Of a stretch of DNA of 64,000 bases, positions 54,761 through 64,000 are shown one piece after another (the first letter of the stretch is position 1; every line of letters starts with the position of its first letter). Made by a program: the position numbers and the translations under genes. The notes under the pieces were generated by a model. The model saw nothing but the letters and a program-made list of their open reading frames with translations, had not been told where the DNA came from and searched no databases. The DNA is from Pseudomonadota bacterium. Lineage in GTDB: Bacteria; Bdellovibrionota_C; UBA2361; OMII01. Where the stretch lies: positions 1-64,000 of the forward strand of contig JAPLFS010000074.1 in assembly GCA_026390555.1 (NCBI GenBank), written 5' to 3'.

Positions 54761-54965
54761 GAGGCACCTATACTATATTCTTTAATTAACTAAATCTGCG
54801 AACCTAATTTCTGTCAGCTTTCCAGGCGATTGCCATGCGAGAGAACCTCTCGACGAATAGCGGCCATTCGCCCTTAAAAGCCGCTCAAGTCTATCAGATT
54901 AGGATAAAAACACAACCGATGTAGGGAGAAGTTAACGATCAGCGGATCAATAAGTTACCAATCAG

Positions 54966-55631
54966 CTAACCATTAAACCTATTTTGGGCGGCCCGCAGCC
55001 CTTCGCGTGCAAGGAGAACGACCGCGGCCGCAGCCTTAATAACCAATTCCTCAACAAATGGACCCTCTTCACGTGAAAAACGGCTTAAAACCCAGGTTGC
55101 GATACCCTCATCATCCTGGGCAAGTGGGCTCCCCGGGGGGGGCTTGCCTATGCCTACGCGCACCCGCGCATAGTTTCTACCCCCACATACGGTAGAGATC
55201 GAACGAAGCCCGTTGTGTCCACCCTCCCCACCATCAATCTTAACCCGGACAACGCCGAGCGGCAGGTCGATCTCATCATGGACGACTATCACCTGAGAGA
55301 TCGGTATTTTACGAAAGGAGAGAAAGCTTTGCAGCGGCTCTCCGCTACGGTTCATAAAGGTCTGAGGCTTGATCAGGGCAGACTCCCAATCGATCAGGGT
55401 GGCCGTACTCTCAAGTCGCCCCGCCCGCTCCTGCCAACCATTATCGGCTAGATCGCCACTAAGCGCTGCTCTTGCATGGGTCCCAAATCTTGAATGCAAC
55501 TCATCAGGAGACACTGCGCCTGATGAAGCGCGTAAGAGATCAGCAACGGCGAAGCCGATATTATGACGGGTAGATGCGTACTTAGCGCCAGGATTCCCAA
55601 GTCCAACGACGGTGAGATATCCAACACTCAC
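54966..55631 (-). CDS. pth: Peptidyl-tRNA hydrolase
   Basis: 221 residues from GTG 55631, 17 bases after the L25 stop, chosen because it places the family start YLTVVGLGNPGAKYASTRHN near the N-terminus. The longer frame opening at 55754 is the L25 Ala/Pro/Lys tail read in another phase. Catalytic and binding residues are seen in STRHNIGFAVADLL (His), LIKPQTFMNRSGE (Asn), VIVVHDEIDLPLGVVRVKI (Asp) and GGEGGHNGLRSI. It frees tRNA from peptidyl-tRNA that drops off the ribosome. The order prs-rplY-pth is a common bacterial arrangement. Confidence 0.95.
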   Translation of the reverse strand: MSVGYLTVVGLGNPGAKYASTRHNIGFAVADLLRASSGAVSPDELHSRFGTHARAALSGDLADNGWQERAGRLESTATLIDWESALIKPQTFMNRSGEPLQSFLSFRKIPISQVIVVHDEIDLPLGVVRVKIDGGEGGHNGLRSISTVCGGRNYARVRVGIGKPPPGSPLAQDDEGIATWVLSRFSREEGPFVEELVIKAAAAVVLLAREGLRAAQNRFNG

Positions 55632-55647
55632 GGCTATACTCCAGTGC

Positions 55648-56367
55648 TTACTTTGATGGAGCCTTGCCAGCCGGAGCCTTACCAGCTGCAGCCTTACCAG
55701 CTGGAGCCTTTGCACCTGCTGCAGCACCTGCTGCCGCTGGAGCCGCTGCAGCACCTGCTGTCGCTAGCGCACCCGCTGCACTTGGCTTAGCTTCCTCCTC
55801 AATAGCACGAGGAATAATAACGCTTACGATCGTCTTTTGAGGATCGTCTGTGAGCGTTACCCCTGCGTTTAAGATTAGCTGCTCAGCGTGAATCGATTGG
55901 CCCAAGCCGAGTGCGGTAATATCTACCTCAACAACTGATGGAATATTCCTTGGGAAACAGCGCACCGAGATCTCGTGCGTAACAACAGCCAGAATACCCT
56001 TCTGTACCTTTACGCCCGGGGCGTCGCCTACTATCTTAATAGGAACATCAACTGAGATCTGCTCATCATCCTTGAGTGTCTGAAAGTCAACATGGATAAC
56101 TATACCCTTTAGGTAGTCCTGTTGAATCTCCTTTACTATCGCTACCTTGCCATCAAGAAGAGGCGAATCACTCTTGAAGGTAAAGACCTGAGAAAGACGC
56201 GCCTTCTGTGCAAGAAGGGTAAATTCCTTAAACGGAACCTGCACTGCTGTAGGCGTGTCATGTCGGTGGTAGGCAACTCCAGGAATTAACCCCTGCTTGC
56301 GGCTACGGTTGGCAGCGCCTTTACCGAGCTGTAATCTCTCAGAAACTTGAATTGTAAAATTTTCCAC
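55648..56367 (-). CDS. rplY: 50S ribosomal protein L25/general stress protein Ctc
   Basis: 239 residues. The N domain binds 5S rRNA (RKQGLIPGVAYHRHDTPTAV) and the C-terminal TL5-type domain follows (VPIKIVGDAPGVKVQKGILA, PRNIPSVVEVDITALGLGQS). The last 45 residues are a low-complexity tail of Ala, Gly, Pro and Lys (AGAKAPAGKAAAGKAPAGK), encoded by an imperfect repeat; similar but shorter tails occur in some species. It lies about 190 bp after prs, with pth following. Confidence 0.94.
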   Translation of the reverse strand: MENFTIQVSERLQLGKGAANRSRKQGLIPGVAYHRHDTPTAVQVPFKEFTLLAQKARLSQVFTFKSDSPLLDGKVAIVKEIQQDYLKGIVIHVDFQTLKDDEQISVDVPIKIVGDAPGVKVQKGILAVVTHEISVRCFPRNIPSVVEVDITALGLGQSIHAEQLILNAGVTLTDDPQKTIVSVIIPRAIEEEAKPSAAGALATAGAAAAPAAAGAAAGAKAPAGKAAAGKAPAGKAPSK

Positions 56368-56553
56368 GGCTATAACTTCCTTAGTAAAAATGGAACGGCG
56401 ACGTTATCAGAAGCCCCCGTGCAGGTAAAGAGCTGGTATGCGTAACTATCACCCCCGATTTGCGGAGTAAATCGACCCCCTTAGGGGCTTGTCTTTAGGG
56501 CCAATACGGGGCCACTCAAAGCTCTCAGTCGCCTCGTCAACCAAGTGTAATTA

Positions 56554-57498
56554 CTAGCGGAACAGGCTACTTACCGAATCATCTGAGTGAATACGACGGA
56601 TCGCCTCAGCAAAGAGTGGCGCTACCGAAAGGACCGTAACTTTATCGCCAGCAGCGCCCTTATTGTGCGGAATCGTATCGGTGACGATCACCTCCTCAAT
56701 AGCTGAGTCGTTAAGCAGTTGGCGGGCATCCCCCGAAAGAACCGGGTGCACACAACACGCTATGACCTTCTTCGCCCCCGCCTTGAGCAGGGTTTCAGCA
56801 GCCTTAAGCAACGTTCCACCGGTATCGGCGATGTCATCCACGATAATGCAGATATCTCCCGCTACCTCTCCCACTACGCTCATTGAATCAACTCGGTTTG
56901 GGCCAGCACGCCGTTTATCGATCACCGCCAGTGGCGTGTTATCAAGTCGAGTTGCCAAGAATCGGGCACGCTCCAATCCACCAACATCGGGGGATACGAT
57001 CGTAACTCCGCTGCTTCCGTATTTAGATTTAATGTACGGCACCATGATCGGCAACGCATACAAATTATCAACCGGAATATCGAAGAATCCCATCATCTGC
57101 CCAGCGTGAAGATCCATCGTCAGAACCCTATCGGCACCGGCAGTCGTGATCATATCAGCCACTAATTTTGCTGTAATCGGCACACGGGGCTTTATCTTTC
57201 GATCCTGCCGGGCGTAGCCAAAGTATGGTAGTGCCGCCGTGATGCGCCCTGCAGAGGAACGCTTAAGCGCATCGATTATAATCAGGAGCTCCATCAAATG
57301 ATCGTTACCTGGGGTGCAGGTGCTCTGCATAACGAAGACATCCCCTCCCCGTACGTTATCGCCGATCTCAACCGACAGCTCGCCGTCGCTAAACTGAACA
57401 ACTTCAAGCTCCCCGAGGTTAACCCCGAGCGTTGTTGCAACTGCGTTAGCAAAATTAGGATTTGAGCGCCCAGAGAAGACTAGAAGTGGTCGAGACAC
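56554..57498 (-). CDS. prs: Ribose-phosphate pyrophosphokinase
   Basis: 314 residues, the standard length. It makes PRPP from ribose-5-phosphate and ATP for nucleotide, His and Trp synthesis. Motifs: FSDGELSVEIGDNVRGGDVF, the flexible loop YFGYARQDRKIKPRVPI, metal-binding MDLHAGQMMGFFDIPVDNLY, and the PRPP loop CIIVDDIADTGGTLLKAA. The tRNA-Gln gene lies about 60 bp upstream on the same strand. Confidence 0.97.
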   Translation of the reverse strand: MSRPLLVFSGRSNPNFANAVATTLGVNLGELEVVQFSDGELSVEIGDNVRGGDVFVMQSTCTPGNDHLMELLIIIDALKRSSAGRITAALPYFGYARQDRKIKPRVPITAKLVADMITTAGADRVLTMDLHAGQMMGFFDIPVDNLYALPIMVPYIKSKYGSSGVTIVSPDVGGLERARFLATRLDNTPLAVIDKRRAGPNRVDSMSVVGEVAGDICIIVDDIADTGGTLLKAAETLLKAGAKKVIACCVHPVLSGDARQLLNDSAIEEVIVTDTIPHNKGAAGDKVTVLSVAPLFAEAIRRIHSDDSVSSLFR

Positions 57499-57558
57499 AA
57501 AGGCTCCTTAAGTCGAGGGGTTTCCCTATTTCTAATTTGGAGAGGCGATACTGCATAC

Positions 57559-57633
57559 TGGTTGCCCGGGCAGGGGTCGAACCTGCGTATGGCGGAATCA
57601 AAGTCCGCTGCCTTACCACTTGGCGACCGGGCA
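57559..57633 (-). tRNA. tRNA-Gln (anticodon UUG)
   Basis: Reverse strand, 75 nt. Acceptor stem TGCCCGG pairs with CCGGGCA; the anticodon loop is CTTTGAT with TTG at its centre; the T loop is GTTCGACCC; CCA is encoded at the 3' end (57559-57561). The position between ispE and prs is the same as in many Proteobacteria. Confidence 0.96.
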
Positions 57634-57711
57634 TCATCCAATGAGAGTTGAGTAGAACAACTAGGGCACTTTGGCAAGGGTGGGCTCGCTAAGTTGTCGT
57701 AATTTTAGGAG

Positions 57712-58722
57712 CTACGCGACAAGCTGCGTTTCTATCATGCTAGCCCTATGTACCGAGACGCCACGGGGAGTTAGCTCTTTAACTAGCTCCTCAATGCGCC
57801 CCAGCTCGCGCCTCTCGGTCAGGGCAAAGATGGCGCAACCGGAGCCCGTGATTGAACTACCCTCAGGAAAGAGCCTGCGTACTGCCTTTAAAGTCTCGCC
57901 CACCTCCGGCACAAATGCGACCACATCACGCTCAAAGTCGTTTTCAATAAGCTCCCGCAGCTCCTTAACTGGGTGACGAGAGAAGCTCTCCATGGCCACA
58001 TCGCTCGCAGAGGGAATAATAGGGTGACGCTCTCTATAGTAGTTATAAAAGGCCCTGGTCGGAACCGGCGTTGGCGGAACAACTATCAGCACCTCCCCGG
58101 GCCATTGCGTTACACCTACCAGCGGCAGTACACGCTCACCTATGCCGCGCACCCAGCACGCTCCGCCGTACAGTGAGTACGGTACATCAGCTCCGCAAGA
58201 GAGCGCGGTCTTAACGATACTCTCGCGAAAGCTCTCCTCAGAGAGTCCGAGCTCTACGCATAAAAATGTCTGGAAATTATCCGCCAAGATGCGCAATACC
58301 GCGGCAGCATCGCTACTCCCCCCACCAAGACCGCTACCGATCGGAATACGTTTACGAATAGTAATGGTGACTCCAACCGGCGCAGATTCAAGATCAAATG
58401 CCTGCCAGAATGCATGAAAAGCCCGCACAGCTAGGTTAGACGCGGGTGGCTCATTTAAGATTCCGTGCGGCTCAATCTGCAAAATTACCTGCGGGGACTC
58501 CGAGAGGGTTAGCTCAATCTGATCGCTTAGATCGGTATTGCAATTGAACATGCTTAGAAGGTGATACCCATCCTCGCGCCTTCCAACAACCTTAAGCCGC
58601 AGGTTAATCTTGGCCAGGGCCTGCTGCGTAAAGAGTCCACGTACACATGAGAGTGCAAATTCCCTGGTGCGTGGTGTTAACGATTTGTCCAACCTTGTGT
58701 TCTCTGACATACTTTCTCGCAC
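57712..58722 (-). CDS. ispE: 4-diphosphocytidyl-2-C-methyl-D-erythritol kinase
   Basis: 336 residues including about 35 extra at the N-terminus; conserved sequence begins at ALAKINLRLKVVGRREDGYH, so a start nearer 58650 is possible. IspE phosphorylates CDP-ME in the non-mevalonate isoprenoid pathway. The GHMP ATP-binding loop is IPIGSGLGGGSSDAAAVLRI, the catalytic Asp lies in SCGADVPYSLYGGACW and the C-terminal Gly-rich motif is SSITGSGCAIFAL. It leads the ispE-tRNA-prs group. Confidence 0.94.
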   Translation of the reverse strand: MRESMSENTRLDKSLTPRTREFALSCVRGLFTQQALAKINLRLKVVGRREDGYHLLSMFNCNTDLSDQIELTLSESPQVILQIEPHGILNEPPASNLAVRAFHAFWQAFDLESAPVGVTITIRKRIPIGSGLGGGSSDAAAVLRILADNFQTFLCVELGLSEESFRESIVKTALSCGADVPYSLYGGACWVRGIGERVLPLVGVTQWPGEVLIVVPPTPVPTRAFYNYYRERHPIIPSASDVAMESFSRHPVKELRELIENDFERDVVAFVPEVGETLKAVRRLFPEGSSITGSGCAIFALTERRELGRIEELVKELTPRGVSVHRASMIETQLVA

Positions 58723-58800
58723 AGTGGAGCTTGCTAAAGCTACTTATTAGGAGCAGGCCTTACGATAACCTTGTTCTTTAATTCACTCCAGCCCGAAAGG

Positions 58801-59649
58801 ATGCATATAACCGTGACCACAAAGAACGCTCCTGCAAATAGTGAGATCCTTAATGTTGCCCTTAAAGCCGCCGAACGCGCAGCTACCATAGCACGAGAGC
58901 AGCGCGCTTCGCTGACAGTTGCTGTCTCTTTTAAGGATGCGCGCAACCTCGTTACCACAGCCGATCTCGCAGCCGAGAAGGCTATTATCGAGACAATTCT
59001 GGAGCACTTTCCAGACCATAAGATACTGGCAGAGGAGTCGGCTCAGGGGCACACCCCAGAGCAGTACGGAGTTGGCCCACTCTGGGTAATCGACCCTATA
59101 GATGGAACTACGAACTATGCTCATGGACATTTTCAGGTCGGAATATCTATAGCATTTGCGTTCGATGGGATCGTACAGGTTGGTGTGGTTGCAGCACCCT
59201 TCCTGGCTGAGGTTTTCACGGCTGTCAAAGGTGGGGGCGCTTTCTGCAACGGGCTCAAAATTAATGTAGCTGACACAAAGAGCTTAGCTGACGCACTGGT
59301 ATCGACAGGATTCCCTTACAAGCGCTCTAACGCTGCGAATATCTGCGCCCGTCTTGAGCGCGTACTAATTCGCTGCCGCGATATCCGCAGGCTTGGCGCA
59401 GCATCGCTCGATATTTGCTGGGTTGCGTGTGGACGACTTGATGCCTACTACGAAGAGACCCTGATGCCCTGGGACGGGGCGGCAGGTTGTCTTATAGCGC
59501 GCGAAGCAGGTGCCGTGATCGGTCACTATGCATATGATAACGACTCGCAGAAATTGACTGCAAAATATACGGGAGATCTATTTGTAGATAATCTAATAGT
59601 GTCTGGATGCGAATTCTTTGCGGAGCTTGAATCCGTACTTAACGCGTAA
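58801..59649 (+). CDS. suhB: Inositol monophosphatase family protein
   Basis: 282 residues from ATG 58801 (a TTG at 58771 would add ten; neither has an ideal ribosome site). The metal-binding motifs are complete: LAEESAQ, WVIDPIDGTTNYAHG and LMPWDGAAGCLIAREAG. These enzymes remove phosphate from inositol-1-phosphate or related sugars; in E. coli SuhB also assists rRNA transcription complexes. The length and LGAASLDICWVACGRLDAYY match SuhB. Divergent from ispE and convergent with dksA, only seven bases away. Confidence 0.92.
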   Translation: MHITVTTKNAPANSEILNVALKAAERAATIAREQRASLTVAVSFKDARNLVTTADLAAEKAIIETILEHFPDHKILAEESAQGHTPEQYGVGPLWVIDPIDGTTNYAHGHFQVGISIAFAFDGIVQVGVVAAPFLAEVFTAVKGGGAFCNGLKINVADTKSLADALVSTGFPYKRSNAANICARLERVLIRCRDIRRLGAASLDICWVACGRLDAYYEETLMPWDGAAGCLIAREAGAVIGHYAYDNDSQKLTAKYTGDLFVDNLIVSGCEFFAELESVLNA

Positions 59650-59656
59650 TCAGTTC

Positions 59657-60073
59657 CTACAGGTCGTCACCCTCATCTGGGAATCCATCGCCATCATCAT
59701 CTGCACTACGATCTGAATAGCGACGCTCCTCGTTCTCCTCAGCTGTCTTACAGTCGATACAAAGTTGCGCAACAGGTCGAGCCATAAGACGGGCAACTGC
59801 TATATGCTCACCACAGTTCTCGCACTCTCCGTATGTGTTATCCGCAAACTTTATAAGCGCAGCATCGATCTTCTTGAGGTGATTGAGTTCTCGCTTTCCG
59901 ATCTTTAGGATCGAATTTTGATTAATTTCGAGCGCTGCGATATCAACCGTGTCGCCGCTGGCACCTTCAAGCTCCTCAACCGACTCATCGCTAAGGTCAT
60001 CGAGGTGGCGTTGAATGCGCTTCTTCTCCTCTTCAAGTATCCCTTTTAAGGTATCAAGATCTTTCTTCTTCAT
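59657..60073 (-). CDS. dksA: DksA/TraR family zinc-finger transcription factor
   Basis: 138 residues. A coiled-coil N-terminus (LDTLKGILEEEKKRIQRHLD) with an acidic tip (DTVDIAAL) precedes the C4 zinc finger CENCGEHIAVARLMARPVAQ then LCIDC. DksA binds in the RNA polymerase secondary channel and works with ppGpp in the stringent response. The last 25 residues are strongly acidic (SADDDGDGFPDEGDDL). A candidate promoter may lie near 60130-60180 (TTGAGT and TATAGA on the minus strand), at low confidence. Confidence 0.92.
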   Translation of the reverse strand: MKKKDLDTLKGILEEEKKRIQRHLDDLSDESVEELEGASGDTVDIAALEINQNSILKIGKRELNHLKKIDAALIKFADNTYGECENCGEHIAVARLMARPVAQLCIDCKTAEENEERRYSDRSADDDGDGFPDEGDDL

Positions 60074-60246
60074 AAAACTATCCTATTCATGAGCCGAGTT
60101 AAATCCGGCCACTCTATACCCTATCATTACTCTATTACTCAACCACTATATCGCTTAGTTCTCAACATAAGTCGAATAAGCTTTTAGGTTAGACGACTCA
60201 ACCTAGCTGTTCAAGTGTTATTGTGCACCTTCATTATATAATTACG

Positions 60247-60347
60247 GGTCCTCACCGATAAGTGTGGGTACATTAGATGGAAAACCCCTGCGCGGGAACG
60301 TGAACCGCTTCCCGTTACCTGCTCCCGCTCCGATACCGGTTAACCCT
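60247..60347 (+). repeat. Dispersed repeat, copy D (solo)
   Basis: A single forward copy from CCTCACCGATAAGTG to GGTTAACCCT, almost identical to copy B. It lies between dksA and the acyl-CoA mutase gene, and the TTAACCC end supplies the mutase stop codon TAA at 60340-60342 (minus strand). The solo form lacks the four-helix remnant and the second inverted copy. Confidence 0.88.
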
Positions 60348-61911
60348 GATACTCCCCAAAAACCGCACGCATAGCATCCGAGATCTCACCAACTGTACAG
60401 GAGCTACGCGCGCACTCAAGGATGAAAGATACAACCTCCCCCTCTGCGGCGGCAGCTCGCGTTAACGCTGCTAGGCTCTCTGTTGCAAGCGCCTGGTTGC
60501 GCCCCGCTCTGAGTGCCGCAACCCTTTGGCACTGCTCATGCTCAACTGCAGGATTAATCTTAAGTATGGGAGGCGCCTGTTCGGTGTCATTAGCATGGAT
60601 ATTCACCCCCACGACGCGCGTATACCCCTGCTCAATGGAGCGTTGCTCCGCATAGGAGGAGTTCTCTATCTCACCCTGAGGATAACGCTGCTCTATAGCT
60701 GCCAGCATGCCCCCTAATGCGTCGATCTTGGCGATACGAGCCCGTGCCTCTACCTCGATCCAATCGGTCCACGCTTCAATTAGGTAACTTCCCCCCAACG
60801 GATCGGCAGAGAGTGCCACCCCAGACTCCTCGGCCACTATCTGCTGGGTTCTGAGGGCGATCTGAGCGCTCTCCTCGGTCGGCAATCCAAGCGCCTCGTC
60901 GAATCCGTTCGTATGGAGCGACTGCGTCCCTCCAAACACCGCTGCCAGGGCCTGGATCGTCGTGCGGACTATATTATTTTGGGGTTGCTGCGCAGTTAGC
61001 GAGCTTCCAGCGGTCTGCGTATGAAAGCGCATCATCATTGACCTGGCATCCTTTGCCTGAAAGCGCTCCTTAACGATGCTGGCCCAGAGGCGGCGTGCGG
61101 CCCTAAATTTCGCTACCTCTTCAAGAAAGTTATTATGACAGTTAAAGAAGAAAGAGATGCGCGGGGCAATATCATCAACCGCAAGTCCTCTATCAATAGC
61201 AGCCTGGATATAGGCGATCCCATCAGCCAGGGTAAAGGCGACCTCCTCCACCGCTGTGCTGCCAGCTTCGCGGATATGGTACCCGGAGACGCTTACGGTG
61301 TTCCACTGCGGCACGTTTTTGGCGCAGAATGCAACGAGATCCGTTACAATTCGCATAGCAGGACGGGGCGGATAGATGTAGGTCCCACGCGCCACGTACT
61401 CCTTAAGGATATCGTTTTGAGTGGTGCCCCTAAGCGCACCCCACGAAACAGCGCGCCGCTCTGCAACAACTAGCAAAAACGCCAGCAATATCGCTGCCGT
61501 TGAATTAATCGTCATTGAGATCGAAACATCCTCCAGCGGTATGCCCTCAAAGAGCTGCTCCATATCGTCCACAGAGGTAATTGAAACTCCGACCCGTCCC
61601 ACCTCTCCACGTGACAACGCATGGTCCGGATCGCGCCCCATCTGAGTAGGAAGATCAAAGGCTACACTTAGTCCCGTAATGCCCTGCTTAAGCAAAAAGT
61701 GATAACGGCTATTAGTGTCTTTGGCCGAACCAAAGCCAGCGTACTGCCGCATCGTCCAGAGCTTGCCCCTATACATGGAGTGATGAATTCCGCGGGTGAA
61801 TGGAAACTCTCCCGGCTTGGATCCATCACCAGCCGCAACACTCTGCGAGCTATACACATCCTTAATCTCCATACCCGATGAGGTACGGCGCGGCTGATCT
61901 TTTTGATTCAT
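60340..61911 (-). CDS. Methylmalonyl-CoA mutase-type acyl-CoA mutase, large (catalytic) subunit
   Basis: 523 residues: only the substrate-binding barrel, with no C-terminal B12-binding domain, so a separate small subunit must exist elsewhere. Family motifs: [20 protein letters not shown] then [37 protein letters not shown], and [20 protein letters not shown]. The Tyr of the SMY motif, linked to methylmalonyl-CoA use, is present, but related enzymes acting on other acyl groups cannot be excluded. The acyl-CoA carboxylase beta subunit nearby would make methylmalonyl-CoA from propionyl-CoA, which fits. The stop codon lies in the repeat, so the natural C-terminus may have been changed slightly. 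Confidence 0.9.
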   Translation of the reverse strand: MNQKDQPRRTSSGMEIKDVYSSQSVAAGDGSKPGEFPFTRGIHHSMYRGKLWTMRQYAGFGSAKDTNSRYHFLLKQGITGLSVAFDLPTQMGRDPDHALSRGEVGRVGVSITSVDDMEQLFEGIPLEDVSISMTINSTAAILLAFLLVVAERRAVSWGALRGTTQNDILKEYVARGTYIYPPRPAMRIVTDLVAFCAKNVPQWNTVSVSGYHIREAGSTAVEEVAFTLADGIAYIQAAIDRGLAVDDIAPRISFFFNCHNNFLEEVAKFRAARRLWASIVKERFQAKDARSMMMRFHTQTAGSSLTAQQPQNNIVRTTIQALAAVFGGTQSLHTNGFDEALGLPTEESAQIALRTQQIVAEESGVALSADPLGGSYLIEAWTDWIEVEARARIAKIDALGGMLAAIEQRYPQGEIENSSYAEQRSIEQGYTRVVGVNIHANDTEQAPPILKINPAVEHEQCQRVAALRAGRNQALATESLAALTRAAAAEGEVVSFILECARSSCTVGEISDAMRAVFGEYQG

Positions 61912-61931
61912 GCTCTATCAGGCCTTATGAT

Positions 61932-62747
61932 TTAATTCAGACGCAAAGATGTGGTAACCAGCCTCGCCAGTTCCTCTACCTTACTACGCCCCTCTACCGG
62001 TCCGACCACATTGATTGAGAGTAGCTTTCCATCAAACGATGCTGACAGAACTATGGTAGCCAACCTACCCCGCGAGGAGTTGCTTTCAAATTCATGTAGT
62101 AGAAGGGGAAGGTTGTTCTGTTCAACAACCTCTCTCTGTACCCATTTTAGACCAGGGATCGAGGTCTCATAAGCTGCCTCCAGGGTCTCCTTGAAGTCAG
62201 CTATCGCCCCTCGATCAACCAGCACCTCACCGAATCGGAAGGCTATGATGTAGCCACCACTTTGGCCACGCCAAGCTGCATCTGGATATGGGGGCGCCCG
62301 CCACCGTTCCTTAACCGCAACCCCACCCATTAACGAAAAGCCCTGCGGCAGCCGAAATGTCACACGCCCTCCGCACATCACGACCTGCTCCGGATCTTTA
62401 GTTTTCTCGCATTGTGGCGGCGCGATAAAGGAGACCTTGCGCGGACTTCCAAGCATGTTTTGATAGTCGAGGGTGGTTATGATAGCACGGGGTGACTCAA
62501 GTGAAGCCGATGGAAAGTCAGCCCCAACCGTCTCGCCCAGCCCGACTGACGTTACGAACTCCTGAAACTCCTGCCAGTTTTCCGGCCAGCGCTTATATTC
62601 ACAGTAAAATGAGGACATAGCCTTGAACGCCTGCTCCTCAAACTCCTCCGGTGGGCGCACCGTCGTCGTAGTTGTTGAACACGCCAGTAAAAGAGCAGGC
62701 GTAACAAGTTTTAGGAGGGTGTTTAATATCCGATAGCTGTTTTTCAC
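61932..62747 (-). CDS. Lipoprotein of unknown function
   Basis: 271 residues. Signal peptide with lipobox LLLAC (C at about residue 23), followed by STTTTTVRPPEEF. The mature part starts with a helix (AMSSFYCEYKRWPENWQEFQ) that resembles the start of small pilin-like or minor exported domains, then alternating beta strands. No family name can be given. It lies 20 bases upstream of the acyl-CoA mutase gene on the same strand and diverges from the carboxylase gene. Confidence 0.65.
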   Translation of the reverse strand: MKNSYRILNTLLKLVTPALLLACSTTTTTVRPPEEFEEQAFKAMSSFYCEYKRWPENWQEFQEFVTSVGLGETVGADFPSASLESPRAIITTLDYQNMLGSPRKVSFIAPPQCEKTKDPEQVVMCGGRVTFRLPQGFSLMGGVAVKERWRAPPYPDAAWRGQSGGYIIAFRFGEVLVDRGAIADFKETLEAAYETSIPGLKWVQREVVEQNNLPLLLHEFESNSSRGRLATIVLSASFDGKLLSINVVGPVEGRSKVEELARLVTTSLRLN

Positions 62748-62867
62748 ACTAAAACGATACCCTTCTGAGTTAAGGTTAGTAAAGCGGAGAATTTAGCTAC
62801 CTAGACCCCCTACGCTTTATATCCCCCCTTCCCCACTCCTATTCTCGTGCTAGTATCCCTCAATAGT

Positions 62868-64000
62868 ATGGATACAAACGACGAATTAGCGCGCAGAGAT
62901 GCGCAAGCAGAACAGGGTGGTGGCGCTGAGCGGGTAGCAAAGCAGCACCAGGGGGGGAAGCTCACCGCTCGTGAGCGGATTAACTACCTAGTTGATCCCG
63001 GGTCGTTCTCTGAGCTCGATAAGTTCGTTACGCACCGCTCTAACAACTTCGGATTGGCAGACAAGCGTTATTTTGGAGACGGTGTCATTACAGGCACAGG
63101 ACTCATTAACGGTCGAGTCGTGTGCGTATTTGCCCAGGACTTTACCGTTTTTGGCGGATCACTAGCCGCCATGCACGCCAAAAAGGTCGTCAAGATTATG
63201 GACCTTGCGGAACGGATCGGGTGTCCGATTATCGGCTTAAACGATTCTGGTGGAGCGCGCATCCAGGAGGGGGTCGAGAGCCTTGGGGGCTATGCAGATA
63301 TCTTTCTTAGAAACACCCTACTCTCCGGTGTGGTGCCCCAACTTTCACTAATTATGGGGCCCTGTGCGGGGGGTGCTGTTTACTCCCCAGCTATTACCGA
63401 CTTTGTACTGATGGTGAAGGGCTCAAGCCACATGTTCATCACCGGCCCCGACGTTATTAAGACCGTAACGAAGGAGGAGGTTTCAAAGGAGCTGCTTGGA
63501 GGCGCAGATACGCACTCCAATATCAGTGGAATCGCGCACCTTGAGGCTGAGAGCGATCAGGATTGCCTCGACCGCTGTAGGGAGCTGCTCTCCTTTATCC
63601 CGCAGAACAATCTAGACCAGGCTGCTCTCGTCATGTCTGGAGATCTGGCGACACGCGAGGATGCTGCGCTCGATACCCTGATTCCGGCTCAGCCGAACCT
63701 CCCCTATGATATTAAGGCGCTAATTCATTCGATCGCCGATTCGCACGAATTCTTCGAGATACAACCGACCTTTGCTCAAAATATCGTGATCGGATTTATC
63801 CGACTGAACGGCCGTTCAGTCGGCGTTGTTGCCAATCAACCCTCGGTACTAGCCGGCTGTCTGGATATAAACGCCAGTACCAAAGCTGCCCGTTTCGTAC
63901 GCTTCTGTGATGCCTTTAATGTGCCACTCCTAACGCTTGTCGATGTTCCCGGTTTTCTGCCCGGCGTACAGCAGGAGCACGGCGGCATAATTCGACACGG
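62868..64000 (+). CDS. pccB: Acyl-CoA carboxylase carboxyltransferase (beta) subunit, cut by the window end
   Basis: 377 of about 510-520 codons are present from ATG 62868. The family N-terminus is clear ([19 protein letters not shown]), with the acyl-CoA and biotin pocket residues in [39 protein letters not shown] and [17 protein letters not shown], and the second half starting at [20 protein letters not shown]. It moves carboxyl from biotin to propionyl- or acetyl-CoA; the close resemblance is to propionyl-CoA carboxylase beta. A C-rich tract (62821-62840) lies upstream of the start. The biotin-bearing alpha subunit is not seen. Confidence 0.93.
   Translation, partial: MDTNDELARRDAQAEQGGGAERVAKQHQGGKLTARERINYLVDPGSFSELDKFVTHRSNNFGLADKRYFGDGVITGTGLINGRVVCVFAQDFTVFGGSLAAMHAKKVVKIMDLAERIGCPIIGLNDSGGARIQEGVESLGGYADIFLRNTLLSGVVPQLSLIMGPCAGGAVYSPAITDFVLMVKGSSHMFITGPDVIKTVTKEEVSKELLGGADTHSNISGIAHLEAESDQDCLDRCRELLSFIPQNNLDQAALVMSGDLATREDAALDTLIPAQPNLPYDIKALIHSIADSHEFFEIQPTFAQNIVIGFIRLNGRSVGVVANQPSVLAGCLDINASTKAARFVRFCDAFNVPLLTLVDVPGFLPGVQQEHGGIIRH

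Noticed and set aside
55632-55754. N-terminal extension of peptidyl-tRNA hydrolase (LQRLQRQQV-type)
   Set aside because: This is the Ala/Pro/Lys tail of L25 read in another frame; the family start lies at GTG 55631.

Overview
The window looks like a chromosome segment of a Gram-negative, deltaproteobacterial-type bacterium (Bdellovibrionota, Myxococcota or a related uncultivated lineage). Reasons: a PBP1B-type wall synthase, MreB, many lipobox proteins, type II and type III secretion genes, a DUF4390-NtrY pair, DksA, and the order ispE - tRNA-Gln - prs - rplY - pth - rpsF - rplI that is common in Proteobacteria. The species cannot be named from this sequence. Genes are dense, with few long gaps, and most sit in tight same-strand operons.

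Layout. 0-7.9 kb: the end of a dispersed repeat element, an unknown protein, a GT-C glycosyltransferase, a large Thr-Pro repeat surface protein with a PEBP-like head, and fructose-1,6-bisphosphatase. 8.2-13.1 kb (minus strand): ruvA, ruvB, a DUF4390 protein and an NtrY-like sensor kinase. 13.1-19.5 kb (plus): PBP1B, then a gspL-gspM-gspN type II secretion platform and a coiled-coil membrane protein. 19.5-28.5 kb: ftsK, a lipoprotein, an acidic Asp/Glu-tailed protein with a strong shared terminator, a pair of M16 peptidases (one lacking its zinc motif) and a YihY protein fused to a winged helix. 29-41.2 kb: an HD hydrolase and then a long minus-strand operon that I read as a divergent, non-flagellar type III secretion locus: two FHA proteins, SctJ, a small protein, a FliJ/SctO-like coiled coil, SctQ, an HTTM membrane protein, a lipoprotein, SctR, SctS, SctT, a SctU reduced to its membrane half, a small protein and a TPR protein. 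41.4-46.4 kb (plus): a CheY-like receiver, RNase E/G with a structured leader, a repeat element, a GAF protein and mreB. 46.4-53.6 kb: ComEC without its beta-lactamase domain, a second giant Thr-Pro repeat gene broken by a one-base frameshift, and a LamG-like protein. 53.7-60.1 kb: ribosomal proteins L9, S6 and L25, pth, prs, tRNA-Gln(UUG), ispE, an inositol monophosphatase and dksA. 60.2-64 kb: another repeat copy, a methylmalonyl-CoA mutase-type large subunit, a lipoprotein and the start of an acyl-CoA carboxylase beta subunit.

The most unusual content is (1) the type III secretion locus, which has no SctU autocleavage domain, no visible ATPase, SctV or secretin, and FHA proteins at its head; (2) a family of roughly 100-bp repeats that occur singly and as inverted pairs around a remnant of a four-helix-bundle (23S intervening-sequence type) gene, and that in two places supply the stop codon of the neighbouring gene; and (3) two mucin-like Thr-Pro repeat proteins, one next to a GT39-type glycosyltransferase and the other carrying a frameshift at the edge of a 131-bp tandem duplication.

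All calls come from reading the sequence and remembered family features; no search was run.
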